DNA of 64,000 nt from Allium sativum. Lineage: Eukaryota; Streptophyta; Magnoliopsida; Asparagales; Amaryllidaceae. The stretch covers positions 318,592,922-318,656,921 of the forward strand of contig CM060926.1 in NCBI GenBank assembly GCA_030737875.1. Direction: 5' to 3'. How positions within the stretch are numbered: position 1 is the first letter of the stretch; every line of letters begins with the position of its first letter. Below, one piece after another: positions 46,315 through 59,001 of this stretch. Position numbers and translations under genes: made by a program. The notes beneath the pieces are model-generated. The model did not search any database. It saw nothing but the letters and a program-made list of their open reading frames with translations, and was not told where the DNA came from.

Positions 46315-48776
46315 TGAGTAGAGTGTTCAGAGAGTATCTGAATAAGTTTGTAGTAGTTTTTGTGGATGACATCTTGGTCTTTTCCAAGAGTGAAGAAGAG
46401 CATGCCTTACACCTCAAGGAAGTGTTGGAGACTCTTCGAGCGCATAGTCTTAAAGCTAAATTCTCTAAATGTCATTTTTGGAGAAGAGAAGTGCGATTCT
46501 TAGGGCATGTGGTCTCTAAGGAAGGGATAGCTGTGGATCCCGCAAAGATAGTATCTATCCAGGATTGGAAAGTTCCTAGAAATGCTACCGAAGTAAGAAG
46601 TTTCTTGGGGTTGGCAGGATATTATAGGAAGTTCATCAAAGACTTCGCGAAGATATCAGCCCCATTAACCCGCTTGACGAAGAAGAATCTGGTTTTCTTA
46701 TGGGACGTAGATTGTGATGATGCTTTCCGACGGTTAAAGAGAGCTTTGACCACCGCTCCAGTTTTAGTGCTCCCAGATGGGAGTAATCCGTTTGTTGTTT
46801 ATACCGATGCTTGTGGAACAGGATTGGGCGCAGTCTTGATGCAGGAGGGAAGGGTAATAGCCTATGGAGGGAGACAATTGAGAGTGCATGAGAAGAATTA
46901 CCCTACCCATGATCTAGAGTTGGCCGCGATTGTTTTCGCACTTAAGTCTTGGCGCCATTATCTTCTTGGTGAGAGATTCGAGTTGTTCACCGACCATAAA
47001 TCATTGAAGTACTTATTCTCTCAGAAGGATTTAAACTTAAGACAGCAAAGGTGGATGGAGTTCTTAGCATCCTATGATTTCGAGATAGCGTATACTCCTG
47101 GCAAGGGTAACGTGGTGGCAGACGCCTTGAGTAGAAAAAGGCTATCTTTGAGTCCATTGTTCGTGGAACGACGAAGCTTGGAGTTTCTTTCTTTGTTTGA
47201 CTTCAGACCTTCTGTTGATTTTGTACCTGGTTTGTTGGCATCCTTGGAGGTTAGACCTACTCTTTTGAGACTGATTGGCGAGGCTCAGCGAGACGACCCA
47301 CAGTTGGTTGAGTTGGTAGAGAAGCTTATGAGGGGGGAGTCGTCCAGCCATTTGGGTAGATACACCATAAATGATAAAGGATGGTTGCATAGAGACGGTA
47401 GACTTTGTGTACCGCAAGATGAGGGTTTGAAGAAGGCTATTTTGGATGATGCACATCGTTCAAGAATGACTATTCATCCCGGTGGAGACAAAATGTACCA
47501 AGACATGAAGAGAGTTTTCTTCTGGGCCGGTATGAAGAAAGATGTGGCCGAGTATGTGGCTAGATGCTTAGTGTGCCAACAAGTTAAAGCGGAGCAAAGG
47601 AAACCCGGTGGGTTGTTGCACCCATTGGAAGTTCCGCAATGGAAGTGGGATAGTGTCTCGATGGATTTCATCGATGGGTTACCGAGATCGAGGAAGGGCA
47701 ATACGGGAATTTGGGTTGTGGTAGACAGACTTACCAAGAGTGCCCATTTTATACCCGTGAAGAGTAAGAGGACCGCTCCATGGCTTGCTTCGGTCTATGT
47801 GAGAGAGATTGTTAGATTGCATGGCGTGCCATCCAGCATTGTGAGTGATCGAGATCCTATCTTCACTAGTGAGTTTTGGAGAAGTTTGCAAGAGGCGGTA
47901 GGGACTCAGTTGTGTTTGAGCACCGCATATCATCCTCAGACGGACGGTCAGACCGAGAGGGTGAACCGTATCTTAGAAGATCTCTTGAGGCTTTGTATCT
48001 TAGATTTTGGAGGTACATGGGAAGAACATCTTCCTTTGGTGGAGTTCGCATATAATAACAGCTTCCAGTCCAGTATTGGTATGGCTCCTTTCGAAGCTCT
48101 TTATGGAAGGCCTTTTCGATCTCCTACATGTTGGTGGGAATCTACGGATAAGATCTTGCTTGGGCCAGATATGGTTAGAGAGACTTCAGAGAAGATTGAT
48201 TTGATTCGTAGAAAGATGAAGGCAGCGCAAGATAGACAGAAATCTTATGCGGATCGGAGAAGGACGGATCTTGAGTTTGAGGTTGGGGATATGGTTTTTG
48301 TCAAAGTATCTCCATTGAGAAATGTGGTTCGCTTTGGGTCCGTTGGGAAGTTAGCACCGAGATTTGTTGGGCCGTTTCCTATTAAGGAAAGGATCGGACG
48401 GATGGCATATAGGGTGGAGTTGCCCGACAGACTTAGTGGTGTTCATGATGTATTCCATGTATCACATCTGAGGAAGTGCTTACATGAGACCGCAGAGGTG
48501 GTAGAGCCGAGCTTGCTTAGAGATGTAGAGGTAGAGCGTGATGCGACGATTCGACGAGCTCCTACTCGCATCCTTGGGTCGGAAACTAGGAAGTTGAGGA
48601 ACAGAGAAGTTCAGCTAGTTAAAGTGCAATGGGGAGATGACGAAAGCAATGCTACTTGGGAGACGGAAGCGAAGATGCGTTCTTTGTATCCATTTCTTTT
48701 TGAGAGTATGTCTTTTAAACTTCTCCTTTATCGCTTGTCTAGTACTTATCTTATCTTTAGTATGTCCTCTCGTTAG
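46290..48776 (+). CDS. Chromovirus pol, 3' part: reverse transcriptase, RNase H, integrase, chromodomain
   Basis: Out of frame with the upstream part through the break near 46290. RT catalytic motif FVDD lies at 46359-46370. RNase H has [12 protein letters not shown] near 46800. Integrase has an HHCC zinc finger (H near 47453 and 47471, CLVC near 47566) and a DDE triad: D at 47664, D at 47847, E at 47955, the last two separated by 35 residues as is standard. The C-terminal tail ends with a chromodomain ([16 protein letters not shown] then ATWETE, about 48555-48720), which in this clade directs insertion to heterochromatin. Stop at 48774-48776. Apart from the frameshift I see no other lesion. 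Confidence 0.93.
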   Translation, partial: TPAYFVDLMSRVFREYLNKFVVVFVDDILVFSKSEEEHALHLKEVLETLRAHSLKAKFSKCHFWRREVRFLGHVVSKEGIAVDPAKIVSIQDWKVPRNATEVRSFLGLAGYYRKFIKDFAKISAPLTRLTKKNLVFLWDVDCDDAFRRLKRALTTAPVLVLPDGSNPFVVYTDACGTGLGAVLMQEGRVIAYGGRQLRVHEKNYPTHDLELAAIVFALKSWRHYLLGERFELFTDHKSLKYLFSQKDLNLRQQRWMEFLASYDFEIAYTPGKGNVVADALSRKRLSLSPLFVERRSLEFLSLFDFRPSVDFVPGLLASLEVRPTLLRLIGEAQRDDPQLVELVEKLMRGESSSHLGRYTINDKGWLHRDGRLCVPQDEGLKKAILDDAHRSRMTIHPGGDKMYQDMKRVFFWAGMKKDVAEYVARCLVCQQVKAEQRKPGGLLHPLEVPQWKWDSVSMDFIDGLPRSRKGNTGIWVVVDRLTKSAHFIPVKSKRTAPWLASVYVREIVRLHGVPSSIVSDRDPIFTSEFWRSLQEAVGTQLCLSTAYHPQTDGQTERVNRILEDLLRLCILDFGGTWEEHLPLVEFAYNNSFQSSIGMAPFEALYGRPFRSPTCWWESTDKILLGPDMVRETSEKIDLIRRKMKAAQDRQKSYADRRRTDLEFEVGDMVFVKVSPLRNVVRFGSVGKLAPRFVGPFPIKERIGRMAYRVELPDRLSGVHDVFHVSHLRKCLHETAEVVEPSLLRDVEVERDATIRRAPTRILGSETRKLRNREVQLVKVQWGDDESNATWETEAKMRSLYPFLFESMSFKLLLYRLSSTYLIFSMSSR

Positions 48777-49305
48777 TACTACTTGACCTTTAGATAGGGT
48801 AAGCCTATGGTTGAAACATGTGTTTGAAACATGTTATGATTGATGGATGCATGTGGATGAAATTGGTTGCTAGTGGTTGCTCGTGGATGCATATACACAC
48901 ACATTAGGCACTAGATCGGCTCAGACACTTCATGTTGCATATTGCATAAATGGATGTGGTAGATAGAATTGATGGATGTATCATGGCTGTGTTATCATAT
49001 GGATGATGCATTTTTGTGTATAGTTGTGCACGCATGTAGAAATTTGTATGTGTCAATAGGGTTTCGCATACATACTGGATGCATGGCACTATCATGGTTT
49101 GCATTAAGGAGGTCGACTGAATCAGTAGACCGCCTGATTTTGCATTAGTATACGGACATATACACGCACTTTCTGCATATGTCATACATCATTAGAAGTT
49201 TCTAAGGATAATGGTTGCTTGTGGTTGATGGTTTAGTAGATGGTTGTTTGGTTGGTAGGATATGTTCTTCTTAACTTAGAGATTTCGAGGACGAAATCCT
49301 TTAAG
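48777..49305 (+). other. Chromovirus 3' untranslated region
   Basis: Noncoding. Contains gcattaaggaggtcgactg-type sequence and the string gatttcgaggacgaaatcc shortly before the polypurine tract; both are shared with the outer element (near 39516 and 39695), which supports their kinship. Confidence 0.8.
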
Positions 49306-49315
49306 TAGGGGAGAA
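49306..49315 (+). promoter_or_regulatory. Polypurine tract of the chromovirus
   Basis: taggggagaa immediately before the 3' LTR. Confidence 0.9.
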
Positions 49316-52300
49316 TGTAACACCCCGAATTTCAATTAATACTAATGGTTAGAAATTAAAGTATAATTAATCTCAGATGTGAGAACCAGGGGAAACGGGC
49401 TGCGTCATTACGTTCGTCTCGGAAAAATACGCGAAATAGAGTCCGAGTTTTCGAGAATCGGAGTCCGTATGGCCCGGTTATGGCCCAAAGAAGTTTCCAG
49501 AAAATTTAAATTTAAAAACAGATTTAAAATTCAGCTAAAACAAGTTTGGAGCCAAAAGAGGAAGGGGGGAAAAATTCCCGCCTAGCCCCGTGTCGACAGG
49601 CATGTCGACAGGGGTGTCGACAGCCCTGTCGACAGGGGTGTCGACACAGGGTGTCGGCCCTGCTGGTCTGGGTGCACCAGGTTTGTTCTTGGTTCAGTCT
49701 TGGGCTATGTTCTAGAGACTTCCTAAATCTAAGGGTCCTAATCTAATCTAGGGTTAATCTAAGGGCCTAAAACACTTTCTAATCCTATAAATAAGACCCC
49801 AACCCTACCCTAATTCATTCATAATTAAACCTTGTAATTAAACTATGGCAAAATGCAACTTGATCATGTCCTCCACAAATCAATGAAGAGGGTTGCATGC
49901 TAATCACTCTCTAATCAACCTCTAATCCCTTCTTAGCATCTTAATCTTCTTCATTTGGTGTGCAAAATTGCTAGTTGTGAGTTTCTATCACTTTGATGAT
50001 CTTTTGGTAAACTAATTAGATGAGATGTGATGAGATTTATGGTTTTGTATGTGGGTTAATGAGCTTTGAATCATATGATATGATGTTAGCATTAATCTTA
50101 TTTTTATGCATGTTGAGTATGTAAGTTTATGCAAGTTTAATATGATGTATGTTATGTTTGCATGATGCTAAATATGCAAGTTGTGGGCTATGTAATCATA
50201 TGCATGTTATGCAAGTTCATGGTGATATGCTATGCAAGTTACATGTATGTAAATATGCAAGTTACATGTATGTAAATATGCAAGTTACATGTTTGTTAAT
50301 ATGCAAGTTACATGTTTGTTAATATGCAAGTTACATGTATGTAAATATGCAAGTTACATGTTTGTTAATATGCAAGTTACATGTTTGTTAATATGCAAGT
50401 TACATGTAAGTAAATATGCAAGTTACATGTTTGTTAATATGCAAGTTACATGTTTGTTAATATGCAAGTTACATGTATGTAAATATGCAAGTTATATGTT
50501 TGTTAATATGCAAGTTCATGATGACACATTATGCAAGTCTATGAGTTAATATGCAAGTTTGTTATGCAAGTGAATATGTAAGTTATGTGACATATTATAT
50601 GCAAGTTATGTGACATGTTATGCAAGTGCATGTGCAAGTTATGTGTTTGTTAATATGCAAGATGGCACCTTTGAAACATGTTCATTCATATGCAAGTTGA
50701 CACCTTTTATATGTGTTATATCATGAGAACGAAATTACGTGGGAACGATGGGGTAATTAAATGCATAGGTTAATAAGATTGTGTGAAATTAATATAATTA
50801 TGCATAACATAAAATAAATGAACATAGTATGGGAATTTGCCTATTTAGTTAGGTGTACCCATACTATGTGTTGGGAATTTACCTATTGAGTTAGGTCTAC
50901 CCCATGGGAATTTACCTATTAAGTTAGGCCTACCCATGTTAAGAAAACTTGATTAATTAGGGATAAGTAATATAAAATTATGAGGGTGATTAATTAGGTG
51001 TAATTAATTGACTAAGACACGAGGTTGGACTCAGTTGTAGCGTAAAACTGCCCGGACCCAACCGGCTTAACCAGTTGCTACAAATGTTAGCCCAATGTGA
51101 GAGGTCCTAGGCACAAACTAAATACGTGATTAATGTAAAGACACGAGGTTGGACTCGGTTATGACATAAGGCTGCCCGGACCCAACCGGCTTAACCAGCG
51201 GTCATAAAAGACAGTCTAATGTGAGAGGTCTTTACAAAGGTTACGTTCTTAATTAATTAATTAAGAAACACTTAACCACATTAGCATGTAGAGGGACATG
51301 AGGGGTTAAGTGGGTGCCTTGGGTGGCATGAGAAAATCTAGTGGTTGCCTTGGGTGGCAATAGAAAATACGATTAGAATACTTAACCAAAATGGAAACAT
51401 GTAATTAAACATGATTAAAGGGTTAAGTAGGGTATACTAAAAAAAAGGGACAAGCTTAGGTGGGTAGCTTGTGGAGGCCCATTTCAACCAGTAACCCATA
51501 CGTATCTTTGTGGGCTCGACCCATGTCGAGGACGGGACACGCATACTGGGCTTGACTGTAAGAGGCAAACGGGTTAGCGGTGGCAACGCAAGTCCAACGG
51601 GCTTCATATGCGTGAGTGGGCCCGGGCTGGTAGGTAAGCCGTTGTTGCATCGTGTAGATATAAGCCGTGCACCGTTAGTTTTATCAGGTTGCCACGTTGG
51701 GGAATGGTACACCCCACGGTGGGGCCAGCACGGGTATCTACATTAGGGAGCCGATCGAATGGGGAGTAGTGTGTACACCTGGTGGATTGTAGGGCCCTGT
51801 GGCGCCTACTTGGTCACCTAGGGGTACGCAAGTACTATTAGGTTAATTTTATAAGTCCTTGGGGGGGATCAATCTTTAAGTTAGGAACGACTGGTGTGGT
51901 GCAGTTTAGTAATTTACCTTAGGAAGGGTAGATGCGTCTTTATCCTTTATCTTAGTTTAGTTGACTGCTTAGGGTAGCTATTCATCCCTATATGTTACCG
52001 TATATCAGTTCATGTCTTCTCTGGTTACTTTAACGATTGTATTGTTAAAGTTATAGGACTCGCTCAGACTTATGTCTGACCCCGTTGTTTTTATCTTTTT
52101 CCCAACCCTCAGGTCTTGTGGTGGATCCTAGCAGTAGTGGAGCTTGATCGGATTGCTGTTCCAGTCTTTAGGAGCTTGGGTAGATGTAAAGCTCCAGTTA
52201 TCCAGTTATCTTTCCTTTTGTTTTGGCTATTGTATGAGAGTGGGATTATGTACTTCTTTATTTTGATGGATATTGTACTTGACTTTTATTGTGGGTTTAT

Positions 52301-52469
52301 GATGTAACCAGACATGATTTACTTCCGCTGTTATGAGATGATGTTTTAAAATTTCAAGTACTATTTATATCTGTCTTGTTGTAATTTTTCTGTTCTATAT
52401 TCACTAAATACTCCACCGATGTTATGGCATTCCCATTGTGAGTGATCATAGCGGGAGTGGGGTGTTATA
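49316..52469 (+). repeat. Chromovirus 3' LTR (3154 bp)
   Basis: Same length as the 5' LTR with about a dozen visible differences, including ttaca to ttata at the very end. Confidence 0.95.
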
Positions 52470-55400
52470 CTAGATTTATTTATAATCTAGGTTGAACCAC
52501 GATTATACAAACGATGAGAATACGATTTGGGCAAAATTTGAAATTTACTAATGAACTTAGTTATAAACTTGGAAATTGGCATGAATTGGGAACATGTATT
52601 ATGGCATGTTCATAAAAATGCAAATTGGATAAATTTGACATGAATTATAGGATGTGTAATTTGAATCTAGTAGTGACTTGTAAATCTAGCATTTACATGA
52701 ACTGTGAACTAGGATAATAAGTCTAGTTTGACATGAACTGTAATTAGAATGTTAAATCAGAATTGGATTAGCTAATTTGGCATAATAAGTATATTGGCAT
52801 AAATTTGAAATTGGCCATAATTGCGAGTAATTGTCATGCTTGGCAAAAATCATGGTTAGTGACACTTAATTTGGTATAGTTTACATACCAAAAGGCATAA
52901 ATATGATATAGAGAGGAAAATGGGCCATAAGAATAAATGTTGACAATTTACATTAAAAGAGTACTTAGGAAATAAGTAAATTAGGAATGATTTACTTATA
53001 GAATTTGTCCTAAATGAGAAAATGTAAATTTAGACAAAGTAAAGGTTTATTAACGACATCTCTTTTAATAATACACCAGAAAGTTCTAGGGTGACAGAGA
53101 GGATAGTGTCTAGGCTTGGGTTTGGCAAATACAAGTTTCCTGCTCTCCCTGGCTATCCCTAACTGATCCGACGGACGGGATGGTTACTTTCAATACCTGA
53201 TTTGAAAATTAATCAAAACCCTTTGAACTTAAAAAATACGAATATGCCTAACCCGAGGTTAGACTGAGTTGCGATGTAAACCTGCCCGGAACCAACCGGC
53301 ACATCCAGTAATCGCAACAATATCTGTCTAATGTGAGTGGTCGCGGCTTTAATTTATTTAGTTAAAGCTAGAACAAGAATGGTAGGGTTAAGTTAACTAA
53401 GACACTTAACCAATTCAACATGATAACAAAACTGATGGGTGGGGGTTAGGTTCATACAGACACTTAACACAGTTAAGCTAGAATGGGAGGGTTAAGTCCA
53501 TAGGAACACTTAACCAACTTAACACAGTTAAGCTAGAATGGGAGGGTTAAGTCCATAGGAACACTTAACCAACTTAACACAGTTAAGCTAGAATGGGAGG
53601 GCTAAGTCCATAGGGACACTTAACCAACTTAACATGGTAACAAGACAAGATTTGTAGGGGTTAAGTAACTAAGAAAACACTTAGCCAAATTAACATGTTA
53701 ACTAGACTAGAAGGTGGGGTTAAGTAAAGTTAACACACTTAGCCAAATTAACATGTTAATTAGACTAGAGGTTGGGGTTAAGTAAAATTTAATACACTTA
53801 GCCAATTTGATATGTTAGATGGGCTAGACCGTAGGGTTAAGTAAACTTGAACACTTTACCATCAGGTTGTGATAAAGGAATAGGGTTAAGTCTAAAACAT
53901 GAAGGGGTAATACTTAACCATTAATAACATGTCAGTTAAAACAGACGGGCAAGGTTAAGTTAAAAAGGAACACTTAACAAATACAGGATGAATGGGTAGG
54001 GTTAAGTAATAAGAAATACTTAACCAATATAACTTGGTTTGTGGTAGGGTTAAGTCAACATGAATTACTGATAACACTTAACCAGTTTAACAGGATAAAT
54101 GAAGAGGGTTAAGTTAGCTTGAATTGACTAATGACACTTAACCAATCCAAATTGACGGGAAAGAGAACTAAGTAGTAAACCTTAGCTAAAAGGAGCTAAG
54201 TAGTAAACCTTAGTTAAGAAAACAACGATTCTGGAAACTAAGTGGTAGACCATAGTTAGTAAAACTAAGTAGTAATTCTTAGTATAACACACGAAGGAGC
54301 GAATGTCCGTCTGAGTAAAATGAAGGCTCCAACGAATGGGGTTACAAAGCCCGAGGCTTCGAGGGGACGTGAGGGTACTCTTGGTATCCCTCTGTGAGGC
54401 TGCAGATGATCCTCCTGGGCTCACAGAGGTTAAGTTTTGCGTTAGAAGAACCAGGGGTATGCCTTGGTTGAAATATATGGCAAACTAAAGAGTAGGATGG
54501 ACCAGCGTGATTCGACGAGAAAACGGTAGCCCTATGATAGCAACTCGTCGTCCACCATCCATCTTGAGTCAGTCGAGATACGTGAAGCGGAAAGGCGGTG
54601 AACTCCAAAAGACCATATACTTGCTATCTAGTTATAGGTGAGGATGGCCATAGGTTAGTGGGGGCATAGGGGGCCTGCGTATAGTTCTCATTTTTCAAGG
54701 TGTGCCTTTCATTAGTTGAGGGAGGGGTCGAGTGGGACCATAGCCACTGGAATAAAAACAGACCTTAGCATCTGCATCGACAGATATCTGAAAGCTCCCG
54801 ACCGAGTTCTGTGTTTCTTAATTTGCCCTGCCACAGGACTCGGGCCGCACATTACAGGACATGTGCATCTAGACAAACGATAACGATTCGCGATACATGC
54901 GTGGGGAAATATAGGAACATATACCACTCTAGATAGTGTGTCCTAGACTTGGGGGCATCGTTCGACAGGTAGCATAATCCCTAGTTGGACTAGGTGGCAT
55001 AAACCCTGAATCCGAGAAGCGTTCACTAGATAGCGTAAACTCTAGTTGAATCTAGAAAGCACTTGATAGAAAACCCTAGATTAGATCTAGGTAATAAATA
55101 ATAAATGTATGCCTGAAGGCAATGGAAACTACAGGGATTGGGATCACGTTATCGTTACTAGTTGGGACACTAGTTAGGTGGTGCAGAGATATAGAAACAA
55201 GTATATCAAGGAAACAGCGAAGCGGCGAAAGTATTAGAGCATATCTAGTTTATCTTATCTTAGCATATCTTGTGATTATCTTGTCTAATCTTGCTGACCC
55301 TATCATCATGGTGTTATCTTGTATTCAGTTAAATCATGTCGTTTAGTTTTTCCATGTTCACATGCTAGAAGTTACTGAACTTACTCAGGCTTTGTGTCTG

Positions 55401-55794
55401 ACTCTGTTTTTCTTTCGTCTTCTTTTCTTCCGTTTCCCCCCAGGTAGTAAAGAAGGGAATAGTATAGCTCAGGTTAAGTTGGATTGTCACTCTTTCCAGC
55501 TTGAAGATTTGTCTAAGTTTTGCTTGGATTCTCTTTTCAGATGCTATGGTTGGCTCTTGCTACATTGGGGAATATAAATGTTGTTTCATGCTTCTTTATT
55601 TTGTAAGACAGATGATACTCTGATATTCTAAAGAAATCGTTGCACAAGCTATTTTATCAATAAAGCAAAGTTTTATTTTCCGCTGTTGTAATTTTTGTCT
55701 GTCTTGTAATTTATCTGCATCTTTTACCCTAAATGTTCCACATAACTTAGTGCATTCCCTTTGTGAGTGACACTGACGGATGTGGGGTGTTACA
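52470..55794 (+). repeat. Outer element 3' LTR, part 2
   Basis: Begins with the second ctaga and continues the LTR cut at 41008, matching 34690-38015. It ends GGGGTGTTACA and is followed by cccga. It holds motif copy B' (53254-53342), the GGTTAAGT/ACTTAACC stretch (53380-54150), the 55-bp units and AATAAA at 55659. Confidence 0.92.
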
Positions 55795-57497
55795 CCCGAC
55801 TAGTTGAATAAACCTTAATTTGGGTTAAATTAAAATCAAAGAATATTCTTGATGGGAATGAGGCGTTTGTTGTGTTTTAAAGCACATGATTTTAAATTAC
55901 GCAAATTATTCAGAAAGACTGGGTTTAACCCATTCTGAATAATTCATACGACGATTGAAGATCGATGATGAAGACGGTTATTGAAGACCGGGAAATTTCC
56001 ATATCGAATGGATGGTTATTGATATCTTGATTGGACCGTACACCCAAAATGAGGGAAAAATTGGTGATCATTCAGACGTATTTGGAGATCTACCGGATAT
56101 GGTTTCGTTCAGACCTAGAATGGACTGATAAATGGATTGTGTGTCTGACATTGTATTCCTTTATATTGTATTCGTTGATCTCTATTTAATATATAGCTGT
56201 TTGGTGGCGGAGAATTTATTCTCTTGCTTAACACCCTGTTATATATCGATAGATGAATCAATGATATGGTATTGTCTGATAATGTTGCATGCCAAGATGC
56301 AAATGATCAATGCTTTTGTTGAAAAGCAGGGCCTTGTGGGATGATCAAAGTATAGCCTATTATGGCATAACTTTGTGTATATCGTGACTTCGCGAGCCTC
56401 ACACCCCGGTATGAGTCAAAAACGGGATTAGGACTGCAGGGAGTGCACACGTTTCTTTCTAGCTAGGAGTAGTGTCAGTGCTTAAACTGGCTGACATTTT
56501 ACTTATGTGGATGATGGATTTTGAGGCGCCTCGGATTTTTATAGGCCGTTAGTGGTCATACTATAGGTCCAAAGGGACCGGGAAGCGTGTGTTCAGGCAT
56601 AACCAATCCACTGCCGATAGGCGGGGACCGGCCCTAAAGATCCAAGGGTTGCCCATAGGTGTGATCCTGAGGCATTTGCTAGAATTTCTCGAATCGGAGA
56701 GGAGCTTGCCCCTAGCCTCGACTCATGATGGAAATCCAATTTCCAATACGACCTTGCGGTTTTGAATGTAGAACTAGTATGGCGACATTAAATATGGTAC
56801 CCATGTCGTCTATGATTGATATATTATGATTGAAATGGTTTTTAAAAACATATACTCACTAATATCAAATCCGTTTTATCGTATCAAGCATCTCTTGACC
56901 ATTATAAGGTAAAACCCTATCATCCGGTTTGCGTTATATTGTGTGATGGTACTTGGGTCTTATAATGGTTTCATTTTTCTAAAAAGCATTGCGTTTTTTA
57001 ACGATTTACCTTATTTTATGCACTGGCAATCCAATGGAGTAAACCCGTTCCGCGTTAGCGGCGTGGCCCTGTGATTAGCCTTATTATTAGATAAGTTAAG
57101 TTAAGATTTCTCATACCAGTCCCATGACTGACCTGTAGTTTTTTTCACTAGCAAACTCGGGTGCCCATATTTTCCACACGGGCAGTCGAGTAACTTTTTT
57201 GCAGATATATTTACAGGATCCTGATTTACAGCTGAAGCGGTATTCAGAAAGCTCTGTATCCGTGTATTCCTTTCAATTGTATATTTGTATTATTTTTTCG
57301 CTGCAATTTAAATGTAGTTTAATCTCTGATATTATTGTATTTCTATTATGTAATAAGTATTCATACTTTGTTATATTCTTGTACTTTGATGTAATTGTCG
57401 TAATCAGCAATAAAAATGTTCTTCAGTTTGTATTCTGATGTGTGTTGTTCTCAAGGCAATCCAGGCTTTCCTTTACTGGGAAGTTTGGGTCGTCACA
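55795..57497 (+). mobile_element. Solo giant LTR, 3' part (1703 bp)
   Basis: Continues the LTR of 28246-33405. Its sequence is the reverse complement of the N1 LTR outer part (for example the cgcgagcctcacacccc and ggcgcctcg blocks near 56395-56530 against 12010-12290) and it ends GGGTCGTCACA. Followed by ttaag, the imperfect target-site copy. Confidence 0.85.
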
Positions 57498-57502
57498 TTA
57501 AG

Positions 57503-57728
57503 ACCCTGAAGAATTTGATGAAAAAGAAAAAATAGATAAAGAGAAATCGAAAAAAAAGCGAAAGTGTGAAATGCAAGAAACAATAGATGTGGATACTTTC
57601 AACACATCAAAAGGTATACAAATGAGAAAAAGGAAAAGGAAAATAGTATGTTCTGGATTTTTTAAGCAATTGCCCGATGGCGAACAGGAGTTCATAGCAG
57701 ATTACTTCAACAAAGTTGGTAATGATAA
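57503..57728 (+). pseudogene. Ulp1-type gene, exon 4, part after the LTR insertion
   Basis: Directly after the right target-site copy the reading frame of 28150-28245 resumes in phase: EENQYK before the insertion, DPEEFDEKEKIDKEKSKKKR after. It runs through FFKQLPDGEQEFIADYFNKV to a donor gtaagc. This shows that 28246-57502 is an insertion into one exon. Confidence 0.75.
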
Positions 57729-57812
57729 GTAAGCTTATATACTATTTAAATTATATACCTTATAAATTAATAAAAACAAATTTCTTAAATTATAACTTTG
57801 TTTACTTTACAG

Positions 57813-57906
57813 TGTAGAGATTTACAATTCAAACGACGAAAATAATACTGTCATACATAAGGACATGATTGAAGAACTGATTTTCTATGAATTTTTTTCT
57901 GGCCAG
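57813..57906 (+). pseudogene. Ulp1-type gene, exon 5
   Basis: Flanked by tttacag and gtaagt. Reads VEIYNSNDENNTVIHKDMIE then ELIFYEFFSGQ in the frame carried over from exon 4. Corresponds to the N-terminal side of the protease domain; not strongly conserved. Confidence 0.6.
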
Positions 57907-58436
57907 GTAAGTATATAATATAATTTGACTTATGACACTAATGAATATGTACACATGATATTTATATTGATTACTGAAACATAGAAGCTCTAATGATCAC
58001 ATAATTTTCATACTTTTAACAATATAAAAAGATAAAAACATATATCTTTTAATATAAATAATGTTTTCATATAGACATTTTAAATAATTTTATATCATAT
58101 GAAAGGTTTTCATATGATATTGAGTAATAGAATTAACCAAATAGTGAAACAAATAAATTCAATTGCTAATATCTTTTTAATATTTTTGTCATTACAAAAA
58201 ATATAAATACATATATCTTTTTATAAATTAAAACTTACAAAGCAAAAATGCACATATATTATGATATATGCAAAGTGTTTTACTATCTTTATGTCAATAA
58301 ATTTTAATTTCTGTTACATATAATTATCCATTACTAGAGTATAAAAACAATTTAAAATTGCTTTATTGTATATATATATATCTATTATTGCAACTTCTCT
58401 GATATAATGCCTGTGCGGATAATTGATTGGTTCTAG

Positions 58437-58499
58437 TATAAAATAGCAAAATTGTGGGATGTCAATTCAAACGTAGCTTACTTTAATACCACAATGACG
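58437..58499 (+). pseudogene. Ulp1-type gene, exon 6
   Basis: 63 bp between ttctag and gtaaga, in frame: YKIAKLWDVNSNVAYFNTTM. The aromatic 'YFNTT' stretch fits the strand that precedes the catalytic His in C48 proteases. Confidence 0.55.
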
Positions 58500-58588
58500 G
58501 TAAGATCTTTATTATATACATATATGTAATGATTAATTAATAAAACTAGTTTGTAGAACTACAATATAACTTTGTTTATACATAAAAG

Positions 58589-58820
58589 TGCTGCAATTAA
58601 CATAGAAAATGTCAAAACTCATTCCTTTATTCCAACTTTGACAACAGCACTACCAGATTCATGATGTGATATACTCTTATTTCCAGTCCACGAAGGGTCA
58701 CACTTGGTACTTTTAACATTTGAACCAGAATTTTCAGACTGGACACTGTATGATTCTTTATCAAACAGATGTAGAAATGGAAGATTTACCACCAGGCACA
58801 AAGATAGCGCATTTAAAATC
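58589..58820 (+). pseudogene. Ulp1-type gene, exon 7 (catalytic His and Asp), one nonsense codon
   Basis: In one frame: KTHSFIPTLTTALPDS, TGA at 58662-58664, CDILLFPVHEGSHLVLLTFE, then WTLYDSLSN. 'CDILLFPV...H.VLL' and 'LYDSL' are hallmark C48 strings carrying the catalytic His and Asp. The donor gtaaga follows. The acceptor is either at 58588 or 58605. Confidence 0.7.
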
Positions 58821-58890
58821 GTAAGACATATTGAATGTTTATTTATTGTACTTTAACTAAATTAATAAATATTCTTATTATTGCATACAG

Positions 58891-59001
58891 TAAAATTTAG
58901 TCAATGATATAAACAAGAAGCTTCAGGAGGAACAAACCAAGGAGAATGCCAAAAAAATCATCTGTACTTACAGTTGGAGAATATGCTCAACAGCATAATG
59001 G
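58891..59001 (+). pseudogene. Ulp1-type gene, exon 8, frameshift in an A-run
   Basis: Follows gcatacag. Reads KKLQEEQTKENAKK and then, after a one-base shift in the A7 run near 58950, SSVLTVGEYAQQHNG up to donor gtaata. The Gln of QQHNG is the usual oxyanion-hole residue before the catalytic Cys. Confidence 0.6.

Larger units (their letters stand above)
41009..52469 (+). mobile_element. Tekay-like chromovirus (Ty3/gypsy), nested in the outer element
   Basis: Two LTRs of 3154 bp each (41009-44162 and 49316-52469), tRNA-iMet priming site 44165-44176, gag-pol 44368-48776, polypurine tract 49306-49315, 5-bp TSD ctaga (41004-41008 and 52470-52474). By eye the LTRs differ at about a dozen positions, so the insertion is young; the end of the 3' LTR has changed from TTACA to TTATA. 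The 5' LTR of the outer element shows the empty site. The chromodomain and gene order (gag-PR-RT-RH-INT-CHD) place it in chromoviruses. One frameshift in RT makes this copy defective. Confidence 0.95.
33406..55794 (+). mobile_element. LARD-type chromovirus derivative ('outer element'), holding a nested element
   Basis: 5' LTR 33406-38015 (4610 bp), interior 38016-39729 (1714 bp), 3' LTR 39730-41008 plus 52470-55794. TG...CA ends, 5-bp TSD cccga, tRNA-iMet priming site at 38018-38029 and polypurine tract gggggagaa at 39721-39729. The interior has no intact frame but keeps worn fragments of protease and chromodomain coding sequence, so it is a deletion derivative of a Tekay-like chromovirus. 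LTR start, priming site and 3' leader are related to those of the nested autonomous-type element, which could have supplied proteins in trans. Confidence 0.9.
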
